64,000 nt of DNA, taken from positions 496,001 through 560,000 of the forward strand of contig NZ_JADIKL010000002.1 of the NCBI RefSeq assembly GCF_044904705.1. Reading direction: 5' to 3'. The DNA is from Rhodanobacter_A agri. GTDB taxonomy: Bacteria > Pseudomonadota > Gammaproteobacteria > Xanthomonadales > Rhodanobacteraceae. A model generated the notes under the pieces. The model did no database searches, had not been told where the DNA came from, and saw only the letters and a list, made by a program, of their open reading frames with translations. Made by a program: the position numbers and the translations under genes. This document shows, piece by piece, positions 17,276 through 26,129 of this stretch; positions within the stretch are counted from its first letter, which is position 1; every line of letters begins with the position of its first letter.

Positions 17276-17310
17276 AAAAAAAGAACGGGGGCGGGCTGTT
17301 CGCCCGCCCC
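17276..17310 (-). terminator. Rho-independent terminator of the TonB receptor gene
   Basis: A 9-bp GC-only stem (ggggcgggc / gcccgcccc) with a 5-nt loop, followed on the minus strand by a seven-T run. It ends only 15 nt before the sulfotransferase start codon. Confidence 0.85.
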
Positions 17311-17343
17311 TTTCCAGGTGCGCCTGTCCGTGAGACAGACCGA

Positions 17344-19983
17344 TCAGAATTTGAAGCCTGCCTTCAAGCCGATCACGCGCGGACGAATCGGCACTTGCGA
17401 CTCGATGAACTCGGCCGAAGACGTGAACACGCTGGCGTGGCTGTTGTTCAGGTTGGTGCCGTACAGCGACACGTTCCAGTTGTCCTTGGACACACCCACG
17501 GAGGCGTCGACGGTGGTGTAGCCGCTTTGCAGATAGCGCAGCTCCACCGTGGTGATGTTGGTCACGCCCTCGCCGCTCGGATAGGTGGCCGGCTGGTTGT
17601 ACATCGAGCCGGTGCGGTTGAAGCCGATCTGCGCGAACGCCTTGTAGTCGCCGCTGAACGTCCAGTCGTAGCGCGCACGCATGTTGTACTGCGAACGGGG
17701 CGAGAAGGCCGGCACGCTGCCGATCTCGCCGAACGGGTTGGCGAACGAAGTCTCCGCGCCGACGGCCCCGGTTTCCACGATGCACTTGTTGAAGTTGGCC
17801 GAGCCAGCGATGTTGTTGTAGAGGCACGGCGAGTTGGTCTGCTTGGCGTGGTTGAGCGATCCGGCGCCCATGATAGTCAGTCCATCGGTGACGCGCGCCT
17901 GGAACTGCAGCTCGATGCCGTCCACCTTGTAGTTCGGCCCGTTCACCGCGAAGGTGGTGTTGCCCAGCACCAGCGGGTTGAAGAACTGCATCTGCACGTT
18001 GTTCCACCGCATGTCGTACGCCGAGCCGTTGAACATCAGGCGGTCGTCGAAGAAGGTGGTCTTGAAGCCGATTTCGTTGTTGGTGAGCGTGTCGGGCGCA
18101 TAGCTGATCGGCTTCTTGTACTGCGCCACGCCGTCGAGTTTGGCCACGCCGGAGGTGGTGCGGTTGAAGCCGCCGGGGCGGAAGCCCTGCGAGAAGGTGT
18201 AGTACAGCATCATGTCCGGCGTGATGTGCCAGGTCAGGTTCGCGCGGCTCTTGAAGCCGTGGTACGTCTTGCTGTAGTTCATTACCGTGTCGTTGCCCAC
18301 ATAGGTGCCGTTGGGCACGTTCACCTGGGCGGTGGTGGTGTAGAACTCCGTGCCGCTCTGCCATTCGGAGTAGTGGTAGTAGCGCGTGCCGGCAGTCGCC
18401 GTCAGCACGTCGGGAATGATGTCGTACGACATCGAACCGAAGGCCGCCTCCTGCCTGTAGCCGCGCCGCTCCACTTCACCGAAGGCGGTGTTGTCGGGGA
18501 GCATGACGCCCGGCGACGACATCGCGTTGGCCACGCACGGATAACCGCCGGCCATCGCGCTGGCGAGGTTCGTCGGCGTACAGGACGGGATGGTCTTGTA
18601 GTCGAAGTCCATGTGGTCGTTGATGTTGAAATCTTCGTAGTACAGGCCGCCGATCACGCGGAAGCGATAGTCCTCCGGCGTGTTGAGGCGCAGCTCGTGG
18701 CTCTGGTGCGTGCTGCGGACGTGATCGTTCCAGTAACCGATCGGCGAATAGCAGATCGGCTTGCCGGCGCTGGACAGGCCGGCCGACGTGCCGGTGCAGT
18801 TGTAGTACATGCCGCCGGCGCTGCGCGAGTAGTTGGTGTAGTCCTGCTGCTCGCTGATGCGGCGGTTGGTGTAGCCGCCTGAATACACCAGCGACAGGTC
18901 GCCGATCTGCCCGTTCAGCGTCCACGCGGTGTTGCTGTAATGGTCGTTGTTCCAGCCCGGCACGAACGAGGTGATCTGGTTGGTGCCGAGCTTCTGGCCG
19001 TCGGCGCCGACCGGGTAGGTGGAGGACTGGCCGCTGGCATCCAGGTTCTGGTAGCTCTCGGCGATCAGGAAGTTCCAGTTGTCGTTGATCTTCCACAGCG
19101 CGGACAGGCGGCCGCCCTGGTAATCGACCGGATTCCAGTTGTTCTGCGCCACGCTGAAGTTGTTGGCGACCGGCGTGCCGCCGGCAGCGACGTAGGGCGC
19201 CATCGCACCGCCGCCATCGGTAGGCTGGCGGGTGAACGTGCTCGGCACGTTGTCGATGTAGCCGCCCTGGTGGTCGTTGTAGATCACGCCGCGCAGCGCG
19301 AACGTGCCAGGGACGATCGGCAGGTTCAGCACCGCGTTGGCGGCGTTGTTCGGACCGCCGCCGGCGGTGATGCCCATGCTGGCTTCCACGCTGCCGCCGA
19401 CGCGATCGAGGTTCGGCTTGTTGGTGATGTAGCGCACGGCACCGGCTTCCGCGCCGCCGCCGAACAGCGTGCCCTGCGGGCCTTCCAGCACCTCCACACG
19501 CTCCATGTCGGCCATGTAGATGTCGAGGTTGCGCGCGGGGAACTGCATCGACTGGTCGTCCAGGTAGACGGCCACGTTCGGGAACGGCGCGATGGATGCG
19601 CTGGACTGGTTGCCCAGGAAGCCGGTGCTCAGGCCGCGCATGTAGATGTTGCCCTGACCCGGGCCGTTGGCGGCGAAGGTCACGTTCGGCAGGTACTTGA
19701 TCAGGTCGTTGAACGACGCGATGTGCAACTGCTGCAAGGTGATGCCGGTGAACGCCTGCAGCGTGATCGGCACGTCCTGCATGTCTTCCGCCGTGTGCTG
19801 CGCGGTTACCGTGACGGTGCCGAGCGTGGCCGCGCGGGAGGTATCGGCGCTGTCCGGCTTCGCCGGCTGGGTGGCTGCAGCAGGCTGCGTGGCCGGCGCG
19901 GGCGGCGTGGTGTCGTTCGCGTAGCACATGCGACTCATCGCGAGCGCAGCCAGCACCGCGCAGGTGATTGAATTGATCTTCAA
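17344..19983 (-). CDS. TonB-dependent outer-membrane receptor
   Basis: 879 residues. Signal peptide, a TonB-box-like segment (TLGTVTVTAQ near residue 55), plug domain (DVPITLQAFTG; NIYMRGLSTG; VEVLEGPQGTLFGGGAEAGAVRYIT) and a 22-strand barrel ending in GLKAGFKF. The start is TTG at 19983, with GGGGA about 8 nt upstream and a typical signal (KINSITCAVLAALAMS). The plug resembles receptors for sugars or other organic ligands more than classical siderophore receptors. Several predicted extracellular loops contain cysteine pairs (NCTGTSAG...ICYS; SCTPT...CVAN; CLYNN...CIV). It lies downstream of phnM on the same strand but behind a hairpin and 386 bp of non-coding DNA. Confidence 0.92.
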   Translation of the reverse strand: MKINSITCAVLAALAMSRMCYANDTTPPAPATQPAAATQPAKPDSADTSRAATLGTVTVTAQHTAEDMQDVPITLQAFTGITLQQLHIASFNDLIKYLPNVTFAANGPGQGNIYMRGLSTGFLGNQSSASIAPFPNVAVYLDDQSMQFPARNLDIYMADMERVEVLEGPQGTLFGGGAEAGAVRYITNKPNLDRVGGSVEASMGITAGGGPNNAANAVLNLPIVPGTFALRGVIYNDHQGGYIDNVPSTFTRQPTDGGGAMAPYVAAGGTPVANNFSVAQNNWNPVDYQGGRLSALWKINDNWNFLIAESYQNLDASGQSSTYPVGADGQKLGTNQITSFVPGWNNDHYSNTAWTLNGQIGDLSLVYSGGYTNRRISEQQDYTNYSRSAGGMYYNCTGTSAGLSSAGKPICYSPIGYWNDHVRSTHQSHELRLNTPEDYRFRVIGGLYYEDFNINDHMDFDYKTIPSCTPTNLASAMAGGYPCVANAMSSPGVMLPDNTAFGEVERRGYRQEAAFGSMSYDIIPDVLTATAGTRYYHYSEWQSGTEFYTTTAQVNVPNGTYVGNDTVMNYSKTYHGFKSRANLTWHITPDMMLYYTFSQGFRPGGFNRTTSGVAKLDGVAQYKKPISYAPDTLTNNEIGFKTTFFDDRLMFNGSAYDMRWNNVQMQFFNPLVLGNTTFAVNGPNYKVDGIELQFQARVTDGLTIMGAGSLNHAKQTNSPCLYNNIAGSANFNKCIVETGAVGAETSFANPFGEIGSVPAFSPRSQYNMRARYDWTFSGDYKAFAQIGFNRTGSMYNQPATYPSGEGVTNITTVELRYLQSGYTTVDASVGVSKDNWNVSLYGTNLNNSHASVFTSSAEFIESQVPIRPRVIGLKAGFKF

Positions 19984-20091
19984 GACGCTATCCCCAAAAG
20001 TTGTGGTCGCCGGGCAATGCCGGCATCAAGGCCTGATGTTGCAGCGCCGAAAAGGCTAGGGATCGGCGATGAAATGCTTATGACGTGGTCT

Positions 20092-20108
20092 AGCCAAGTT
20101 CGTTGGCT
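20092..20108. promoter_or_regulatory. Inverted repeat, possible operator of the TonB receptor gene
   Basis: AGCCAA, five bases, TTGGCT. The half-site geometry fits a dimeric regulator, but it is short enough to occur by chance. Confidence 0.3.
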
Positions 20109-20302
20109 GTCTATGCGCTTGCCGATCTCGGAACCTGCATGGAAAGCGGGCGCAGCGACGCGGCATGCAGCGATGCACGCACGGACTTGCGATGCATGGA
20201 CAAGCGGGCGGACGGCCGGCGGCATGCGCAAGGCATCGCACGACCTTCGCCCGGGTCGGGCGATTGAAACGTCCGGGAAGCAGACGAACGTGCCCGCCTG
20301 CT

Positions 20303-20322
20303 CCCGCCGGTATGCCGGCGGG
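20303..20322 (-). terminator. Hairpin at the end of the phn operon
   Basis: An 8-bp stem (cccgccgg / ccggcggg) with a TATG loop, 48 nt after the phnM stop codon. No T run; the termination role is inferred from position. Confidence 0.5.
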
Positions 20323-20369
20323 GTGTCGATGACGCGATGAAAGGATGTGGGCCCGGGTGGTGGGCTTTG

Positions 20370-21512
20370 TCAGAATGCCTGCTTTCCGTTCACCCAGACA
20401 TTGCGCACGATCGGCAGGCCGTCGACGTCGCGCATGCGCACTACGTCGGCGCGCATTCCCGCCTTCAGCGATCCGCGGTCGCCGAACCCGAGCGCCTTCG
20501 CCGGATTGCGGCTCACGGTCGCCATCGCCTTGGGCATCGACCAGCCGGCCTGCGTATGCAGGATGAAAGCGCCGTGCAGCAAGCTTGCGGGAACGTAGTC
20601 CGACGACAGCATGTCCAGGCGATCCGTGCGCGCCAGCTCGAGTGCCGCGACATTGCCCGAGTGCGAACCGCCGCGCACGACGTTTGGCGCGCCCATCACC
20701 GTCGTCAGCCCGTGCGCATGCGCGGCATCGGCCGCTTCCTGCGTGGTGGGGAATTCCGAGATGGTCACGCCGATACGGCGGGCGTGGTCCACCTGCTGGG
20801 CGTCGGTATCGTCGTGGCTGGCCAGCACCGTATGGCGGCCCTGGACCATCGCCAATACCGCGCTTTCGTGCCGGGCGCTGTATATGGCCTGCTGCTCGGT
20901 GCGGCGCTTCACCACTTCGGCGAATTCGTCTTCCGTCCAGGTCATGCGGTTCTTGCTGTAGTACTTGCGGTATTGCTCGATATCGCGGTACTGGCGTTGG
21001 CCGGGTGTGTGGTCCATCAGCGAGACCAGCCGCACGCTGCCGTGATCCATCAAGGGTTCGAGCGTCTCGATCAGGCGGGGGTAGGCCAGCTCGCAGCGCA
21101 GGTGGATCCAGTGGTCGGCACGCAGGGCGCCGCTGGCCTGGCCTTCGAGAATCGCATCGTAGGTGCTGCGCAAGGTGTCGATGCGCACGCTTTCTTCTTC
21201 CACGTCGCCGACCGAGAGCGCGTCGAACACGGTGGTGATGCCGGCGGCGACCACCTGCGCGTCATGCGTCAGCACCGCCGGAATCGACGGCCACAGTACG
21301 CCGGCGCGCGGCATCAGGTGCTTTTCCAGGTTGTCGGTGTGCAGCTCGATCAGGCCGGGAATGACATAGTCGCCGTCGCAATCGATGGCGTTCGGCGCCT
21401 GGGTCGAGCCCTCGTCCACCAGCCGGATCACGCCGTTGCGTGCGATAAGGGTGCCGTGAACGACGCCATCGTCGGTCACGATGCGCGCGTTGGTGAGAGC
21501 TAAATCTTTCAT
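20370..21512 (-). CDS. phnM: Alpha-D-ribose 1-methylphosphonate 5-triphosphate diphosphatase
   Basis: 380 residues of the amidohydrolase fold. IPGLIELHTDNLEKHLMP holds the HTD metal motif, TVLASHDDTDAQQVDHA and GAPNVVRGGSHSGN are typical PhnM blocks, and SSDYVPASLLHGAF lies near the end. PhnM removes pyrophosphate from the triphosphate intermediate to give ribose 1-methylphosphonate 5-phosphate, the substrate of the PhnJ lyase. It is the last gene of phnGHIJKLM, 40 nt after phnL, the only sizeable gap in the operon. Confidence 0.95.
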   Translation of the reverse strand: MKDLALTNARIVTDDGVVHGTLIARNGVIRLVDEGSTQAPNAIDCDGDYVIPGLIELHTDNLEKHLMPRAGVLWPSIPAVLTHDAQVVAAGITTVFDALSVGDVEEESVRIDTLRSTYDAILEGQASGALRADHWIHLRCELAYPRLIETLEPLMDHGSVRLVSLMDHTPGQRQYRDIEQYRKYYSKNRMTWTEDEFAEVVKRRTEQQAIYSARHESAVLAMVQGRHTVLASHDDTDAQQVDHARRIGVTISEFPTTQEAADAAHAHGLTTVMGAPNVVRGGSHSGNVAALELARTDRLDMLSSDYVPASLLHGAFILHTQAGWSMPKAMATVSRNPAKALGFGDRGSLKAGMRADVVRMRDVDGLPIVRNVWVNGKQAF

Positions 21513-21552
21513 GGTGGTCTCGGCGAGGGGTGCAAGGGTTCAAACAGGGGAA

Positions 21553-22254
21553 TCAGGCGGCTTCGAGCGCGTGCATCGGAAACAGGCGTGTGGCGACGCG
21601 ATCGCGCATGTCTTCGTCGTGGAAGATGCCGAGCACCGCCGAACCCGCGGCGCGCGCTTCGGCCAGAAGCTGTGCCACGACGTCGCGGTTTCCGGCATCC
21701 AGCGACGCCGTGGGTTCGTCCAGCAGCAGGATCGGGCGCGGCACGATCAGGCCGCGCGCGATGTTCACGCGTTGCTGTTCGCCGCCGGAGAACGTGCCGG
21801 GCGGCAGCGACCACAGACGCTCCGGCACATTCAGCCGGCGCAGCAGGTCGCCGGCGCGCTGGCGTGCCTCCTGCTCGTCCGCTCCCATCTGCAGCAACGG
21901 TTCGGCCACGATATCTAGCGCCGGCACGCGCGGAATCACCCGCAGGAACTGGCTGACGTAGGCGAGCGTACGCCGCCGGACGTCCAGCACCTCGTGCGGC
22001 GCCGCCGTGGCCAGATCGACCAGGCGGCCGTCGTGGCGCACGTTCACCGTGCCGCGGGTCGGGTGGTAGTTGGCGTAGATCACGCGCAGGAGCGTGCTCT
22101 TGCCCGCGCCGGACGGGCCGGACAACACCACGCATTCGCCCGCGTGCAGGCGCAGGTCGAGTCCGCGCAGCACGTCGAGGCGTGCGCCATGCTGGTGGTG
22201 GAGTTCAAACGACTTGCTGAGGTCGCGCAATTCGAGCATCAAGGGAGCGGTCAT
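21553..22254 (-). CDS. phnL: C-P lyase ABC-type ATPase subunit PhnL
   Basis: 233 residues with Walker A GPSGAGKST, signature FSGGEQQRVNIARGL and Walker B ILLLDEPTASLD. FHDEDMRDRVA supplies the switch histidine. PhnL is an ABC-type protein without a membrane partner that associates with the C-P lyase core. Its ATG at 22254 overlaps the phnK stop codon by four bases. Confidence 0.95.
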   Translation of the reverse strand: MTAPLMLELRDLSKSFELHHQHGARLDVLRGLDLRLHAGECVVLSGPSGAGKSTLLRVIYANYHPTRGTVNVRHDGRLVDLATAAPHEVLDVRRRTLAYVSQFLRVIPRVPALDIVAEPLLQMGADEQEARQRAGDLLRRLNVPERLWSLPPGTFSGGEQQRVNIARGLIVPRPILLLDEPTASLDAGNRDVVAQLLAEARAAGSAVLGIFHDEDMRDRVATRLFPMHALEAA

Positions 22255-23021
22255 GTCGTCAGCACCGAGGAAACGAGCAGTTGCGTATACGGGTGCTGCG
22301 GGTCGTCGAGTATCTGGTCGGTGAGACCCGTTTCGACCACGCGCCCTCCTTGCATCACGATGGTGCGGGCGGCGAGCAGGCGCGCCACGGCCAGGTCGTG
22401 CGTCACCATCACGGCCGCCAGGCCAAGTTCGTTCACCAGCCTGCGCAACAGGTCGAGGATGCGTGCCTGCACCGAGACATCCAGTCCGGCCGTCGGCTCG
22501 TCCATGAACACCAGGCGCGGTTGCGTCACCAGCGTCCGCGCGATCTGCAGGCGCTGCTGCATGCCGCCGGAGAAACTGGTCGGTGCGTCGTCGATGCGCG
22601 CGGGATCGATCTCGACGCGCTCGAGCCAGCCGCGCGCGATATGGCGCAGCTGGGCGTAGTTGCGCATGCCCAGGGCCATCAGGCGCTCGGCGACATTGGC
22701 GCCGGCACTGACGTTGAGGCGCAGGCCGTCGCGCGGGTTCTGCGTGACGAAGCCCCACTCCTCGCGCGCCAGCCGGCGTCGATCGGCTTCGCTCAATGCG
22801 TCGAGTTGCAGCCAGCTGCCATTGCGCTGGCGATACCGCACCGAGCCGGAAGTCGGCGCCAGTTGCGCGGCCACCGTATTGAGCAGGGTCGATTTGCCCG
22901 AGCCCGATTCGCCGACGACGCACAGCAGTTCACCGGGATGGAGCTCGAAGCTCACGTCCTCGCAGCCGATGCGCGCCCCGTAGTGGCGGCTCAGTGCGCG
23001 TACCTGCAACAGCGCGCTCAT
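22251..23021 (-). CDS. phnK: C-P lyase ABC-type ATPase subunit PhnK
   Basis: 256 residues with Walker A GESGSGKST, the NPRDGLRL segment typical of PhnK, signature FSGGMQQRLQIARTL and Walker B LVFMDEPTAGLD. PhnK binds the PhnGHIJ core near PhnJ. The start is the ATG at 23021, which overlaps the phnJ stop by four bases; an upstream in-frame start at 23069 would run into phnJ and is rejected. Confidence 0.95.
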   Translation of the reverse strand: MSALLQVRALSRHYGARIGCEDVSFELHPGELLCVVGESGSGKSTLLNTVAAQLAPTSGSVRYRQRNGSWLQLDALSEADRRRLAREEWGFVTQNPRDGLRLNVSAGANVAERLMALGMRNYAQLRHIARGWLERVEIDPARIDDAPTSFSGGMQQRLQIARTLVTQPRLVFMDEPTAGLDVSVQARILDLLRRLVNELGLAAVMVTHDLAVARLLAARTIVMQGGRVVETGLTDQILDDPQHPYTQLLVSSVLTT

Positions 23022-23866
23022 GCTTGCGCCTCCTGGCGGCGGTCGCTGCAGAAATCGGTGTCCGAGCACACGAACATGCGCGTGCCGCTATCGTCCACCA
23101 CCACTTCATCCAGGTAGCTTTCGCCGGAGCCGCACAACTCGCATCGGTGCTCCCAGCGCTGGATCTCGAACGGATGGTCGTCGAAGGCCAGGCTTTCCAC
23201 GCGCGTGTAAGGCGGTATCGCGTAAAGGCGCTTCTCGCGGCCGGCGCCAAACAGCATCAGGGCGGGCGAGCGGTCGAGCTTGGGATTGTCGAATTTCGGA
23301 ATCGGCGACGGCGAGGTGAGGAAACGCCCGTCGACCAGCACCGGATAGTCGTAGCTGGTGGCGATGTGGCCGTATTGGGCAATGTCCTCGTACAACTTCA
23401 CGTGCATCAATCCGTAATCCGCAAGGGCGTGCAAGGTGCGCGTTTCGGCTTCGCGCGGCTCCAGCGTGCGCAGCGGCTCGGGTTCCGGTACCTGGAACAC
23501 AAGGATCTGATCCTCGCGCAGCGATGTTTCAGGAATGCGGTGGCGGGTCTGGATCAGCGTGGCGTCGGCGGTGTGTTCCGTGGTGGCCACGCCGGCGACA
23601 CGGCTGAAAAAGCGCCGGATATTCACGGCATTGGTGGTGTCGTCCGCACCCTGGTCGATCACTTTCAATACGTCGTCGGGTCCAAGCAGGGCGGCGGTGA
23701 CCTGGATGCCGCCGGTGCCCCAGCCATACGGCAAGGGCATTTCGCGGCTGCCGAACGGCACCTGGTAGCCGGGAATCGCCACCGCCTTCAGCAAGGCGCG
23801 GCGCAACATGCGCTTGGTGTCTTCGTCGAGGAAGGCGAAGTTGTAGGCAAACGGTTTCGTCGTCAT
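23018..23866 (-). CDS. phnJ: C-P lyase radical SAM subunit
   Basis: 282 residues. The C-terminal cysteines Cys242, Cys245, Cys267 and Cys273 have the spacing that in PhnJ supplies the iron-sulfur cluster and the catalytic cysteine. YNFAFLDEDTKRMLRRALLKA starts the protein and GYQVPFGSREMP follows. PhnJ cleaves the C-P bond of ribose 1-phosphonate 5-phosphate, releasing for example methane from methylphosphonate and forming the 1,2-cyclic phosphate. All key residues look intact. The ATG overlaps the phnI stop (ATGA). Confidence 0.96.
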   Translation of the reverse strand: MTTKPFAYNFAFLDEDTKRMLRRALLKAVAIPGYQVPFGSREMPLPYGWGTGGIQVTAALLGPDDVLKVIDQGADDTTNAVNIRRFFSRVAGVATTEHTADATLIQTRHRIPETSLREDQILVFQVPEPEPLRTLEPREAETRTLHALADYGLMHVKLYEDIAQYGHIATSYDYPVLVDGRFLTSPSPIPKFDNPKLDRSPALMLFGAGREKRLYAIPPYTRVESLAFDDHPFEIQRWEHRCELCGSGESYLDEVVVDDSGTRMFVCSDTDFCSDRRQEAQA

Positions 23867-24969
23867 GCGGAGACGCCCTCCGCCACAACATCTTGCGGTT
23901 GTTCGTCGCGCGCACCCGCATGCTGCGCCGCCAGCGTGCGCAGCAAGGACAGTTCGGCCTGGAAGTCCACGTAGTGCGGCAGCTTCAAATGCTGCACGAA
24001 GCCGGATGCTTCCACGCTGTCCGAATGCGACAGCACGAATTCCTGGTTCTGCGCGGGGGCATAGTTGGGCTCGGCCAATTCGTCGCAGCGCAGCGCGCGG
24101 TCGACCAGCGCCATCGACATCGCCTTGCGCTCGCCTTCGCCCATGCACAAGCCATAGCCGCGGGTGAATTGCGGCGGTACGCCGTTGCCGCCGTGGAACT
24201 GGTTGATCATCTGGCATTCCGTCAGCACGATCGAGCCGATCTCGATCGCAAAGCCCAGCTCTTCCGGGCAGACCCGCACGTCCACTTCGCCCATGCGGAT
24301 CTCGCCGGCGAACGGATGGCTTTCGGCGTAACCGCGCTGCGTGGAATACGCCATGCCCAACAGAAAGCCTTCGTCGCCGCGCGACAGGTTCTGCAGGCGT
24401 GTCGCGCGATCGGCCGGAAAAACCAGCGGCTCGCGGGTCAGGTCGACCGGCTCCGGATCGCTGCCGGGTCCGATGCGTTCGATCAACGCTTCCGCATCCA
24501 GCAGGTCGAGCACGCGGGGCATGTCCGGCGGCAGCGGCACGTCGGCGGGCGTCACGCTCGCGACGGGCGTCGTGTCGAATTCCAGTAGGCGCTGCGTATA
24601 GTCGTAGGTGGGGCCAAGTACCTGGCCGCCCGGGACGTCCTTGAACGTGCCCGACACGCGTCGGCGCACGCGCATTGCTGTCGTATCCAGCGGCAGCGTG
24701 TAACCGAAGCGCGGCAAGGTGGTGCGATACGCGCGCAGCAGGAAAATCGCCTCCAGCATGTCGCCCGCCGCCTGGCGGATGGCCAGCGCCGCGAGGTCTT
24801 CGTCGTACAGCGAGCCTTCCTGCATCACGCGCGCCACGCCCAGGCGCAACTGCTCGCGGATCTGCGCAAGTTCCAGTTCCGGCACGGCGGCGTCGCCGCG
24901 CCGCGCTTCGGCCAACAGTTCCAGCGAACGAGCGATCGCTTGCTCGCCGCCCTTCACGGCTACGTACAT
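23863..24969 (-). CDS. phnI: C-P lyase core subunit PhnI
   Basis: 368 residues starting MYVAVKGGEQAI, the family's typical N-terminus. Further blocks are GYTLPLDTTAMRVRRR, GFLLGMAYSTQRGYAESHPF and GEGERKAMSMALVDRAL. PhnI displaces adenine from ATP with phosphonate, together with PhnG, PhnH and PhnL. The start codon directly abuts the phnH stop codon. Confidence 0.96.
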   Translation of the reverse strand: MYVAVKGGEQAIARSLELLAEARRGDAAVPELELAQIREQLRLGVARVMQEGSLYDEDLAALAIRQAAGDMLEAIFLLRAYRTTLPRFGYTLPLDTTAMRVRRRVSGTFKDVPGGQVLGPTYDYTQRLLEFDTTPVASVTPADVPLPPDMPRVLDLLDAEALIERIGPGSDPEPVDLTREPLVFPADRATRLQNLSRGDEGFLLGMAYSTQRGYAESHPFAGEIRMGEVDVRVCPEELGFAIEIGSIVLTECQMINQFHGGNGVPPQFTRGYGLCMGEGERKAMSMALVDRALRCDELAEPNYAPAQNQEFVLSHSDSVEASGFVQHLKLPHYVDFQAELSLLRTLAAQHAGARDEQPQDVVAEGVSA

Positions 24970-25551
24970 TCAGCCCTCCAGCAGGCGGGTCGTGCGCGGC
25001 AAGGCAAGCACCTGCTGCCCGGCGACGAGATAGAGATCGATACCCAGCGGCAGCTGCGCGGCGAGCGCGGTACGCTGCTGCCAGAAGTCGGCGGGTAGTT
25101 CGTCGATGGCGACGGTGGCGGTATCGCGGATGCCGGGGCCGGAGAAACGGTGCCCGCTATCTCCGGCGCGGATCGCGGCGACCTGGATGACCAGGCTCGC
25201 CGAGCGATCCGGGTAACGCGGATCGCCCAGAGCAAATGCGTCCAGCGGCGGCATCGACACGGGATCGGTGATCAGTGCGAAGTCCGCGTGCCGCGGCTGT
25301 TCCGCCAGTTTCAGGCCGGCGTGGAAGCGTACGTGGCGAACCGCTTCTTCCTCGGCTTGCTGCAACCATACGGAGGTCGTCGCATCGCACAAGGTCAGCA
25401 CGATCGCCATCGCGGCCGGCGCAATCGGCGCAGGGGAGGGCGGCAGCACGGGCAGTTCGCGCGGCACGGCAGGGCGTGCCATCGCCTGCAGCAGCTCGCG
25501 GAACGTGCGCTGGCTGTCGAAAACGGGATGGGCAAAGGCGGCCAGCATCAT
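24970..25551 (-). CDS. phnH: C-P lyase core subunit PhnH
   Basis: 193 residues: FAHPVFDSQRTFRELLQAMARP at the N-terminus, then TLCDATTSVWLQ, FALGDPRYPDRSASLVIQV and GIDLYLVAGQQVLALPRTT. Structural subunit of the PhnGHIJ core. Two ATGs occur in tandem; the first overlaps the phnG stop and is used here. Confidence 0.94.
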   Translation of the reverse strand: MMLAAFAHPVFDSQRTFRELLQAMARPAVPRELPVLPPSPAPIAPAAMAIVLTLCDATTSVWLQQAEEEAVRHVRFHAGLKLAEQPRHADFALITDPVSMPPLDAFALGDPRYPDRSASLVIQVAAIRAGDSGHRFSGPGIRDTATVAIDELPADFWQQRTALAAQLPLGIDLYLVAGQQVLALPRTTRLLEG

Positions 25552-25994
25552 TCGCCCCGCACCACGGTGAAGAAGTCCACCTTGCTGGCTGCGGCCTTGC
25601 GGCTGGTCTCGTCGCGGCGACGGTCTATCGCGTGGCGCAGCGGTTCGACCACCTGCAGGTTCAGCTGCGCGCGCTGGTCGGCGTCCTGCAGCATCGCGTC
25701 GGCCAGCGCGGCCAGCTCCGCATGGCGCGTATTGCTGCCGCGTACCCAGGCGTGGCCGATGTGGCCGCCGGCTTGCACGCTGCAGCGGGTGACGCTGATC
25801 TCGCCGAAGTTGAACTGCGGGCCGGTGCCGCCGACCCGGCCGCGCAACATGTACAGGCCCGTCTGCGCCGGGCGCAGCCAGGTGGTGTCGGCCGGCGGCG
25901 CGAAGGCGTCCATCGCCTGCGCCAGTTCGGCGGGGTCGGCTTGCGCCAGCAGCGACATCCAGTGTGCGCGCGCCAAGTGGGGGGAGGTGTCCAT
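25548..25994 (-). CDS. phnG: C-P lyase core subunit PhnG
   Basis: 148 residues: RAHWMSLLAQADPAELAQ at the N-terminus, TTWLRPAQTGLYMLRGRVGG in the middle and NFGEISVTRCSVQ. First gene of the minus-strand operon. The ATG at 25994 is chosen because AGGA lies 6 nt upstream; a GTG at 26015 is in frame but lacks a ribosome site. The palindromic operator begins 25 bp upstream of the ATG. Confidence 0.93.
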   Translation of the reverse strand: MDTSPHLARAHWMSLLAQADPAELAQAMDAFAPPADTTWLRPAQTGLYMLRGRVGGTGPQFNFGEISVTRCSVQAGGHIGHAWVRGSNTRHAELAALADAMLQDADQRAQLNLQVVEPLRHAIDRRRDETSRKAAASKVDFFTVVRGE

Positions 25995-26018
25995 GGGTGT
26001 TCCTAGGCTTGTCACAAA

Positions 26019-26036
26019 TGTCTAGTTATCTAGACA
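26019..26036. promoter_or_regulatory. Palindromic operator in the phnG-phnF divergent region
   Basis: TGTCTAGTTATCTAGACA: two 7-bp arms, TGTCTAG and CTAGACA, around TTAT. The GTCTA...TAGAC core is of the type bound by GntR/HutC-family regulators, to which PhnF belongs. It lies 25 bp from the phnG start and 93 bp from the phnF start. A single half-site-like TAGACA recurs at 26109-26114. Confidence 0.8.
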
Positions 26037-26129
26037 GGCAGGAGCGCCCCGGGGGTGCTCCACGTGGCCCATTGCAGCAGCCCAGCGTGCCGCTGCCATG
26101 ACGATGAATAGACAGGTTGAGGACGTGGT

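Larger units (their letters stand above)
19984..20369 (-). other. Upstream region of the TonB receptor gene
   Basis: 386 bp without a supported gene. It contains an inverted repeat AGCCAA-N5-TTGGCT at 20092-20108, a possible operator about 110 bp upstream of the TTG start, and the phnM terminator-like hairpin at 20303-20322. I could not find a confident -35/-10 pair. Confidence 0.5.
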
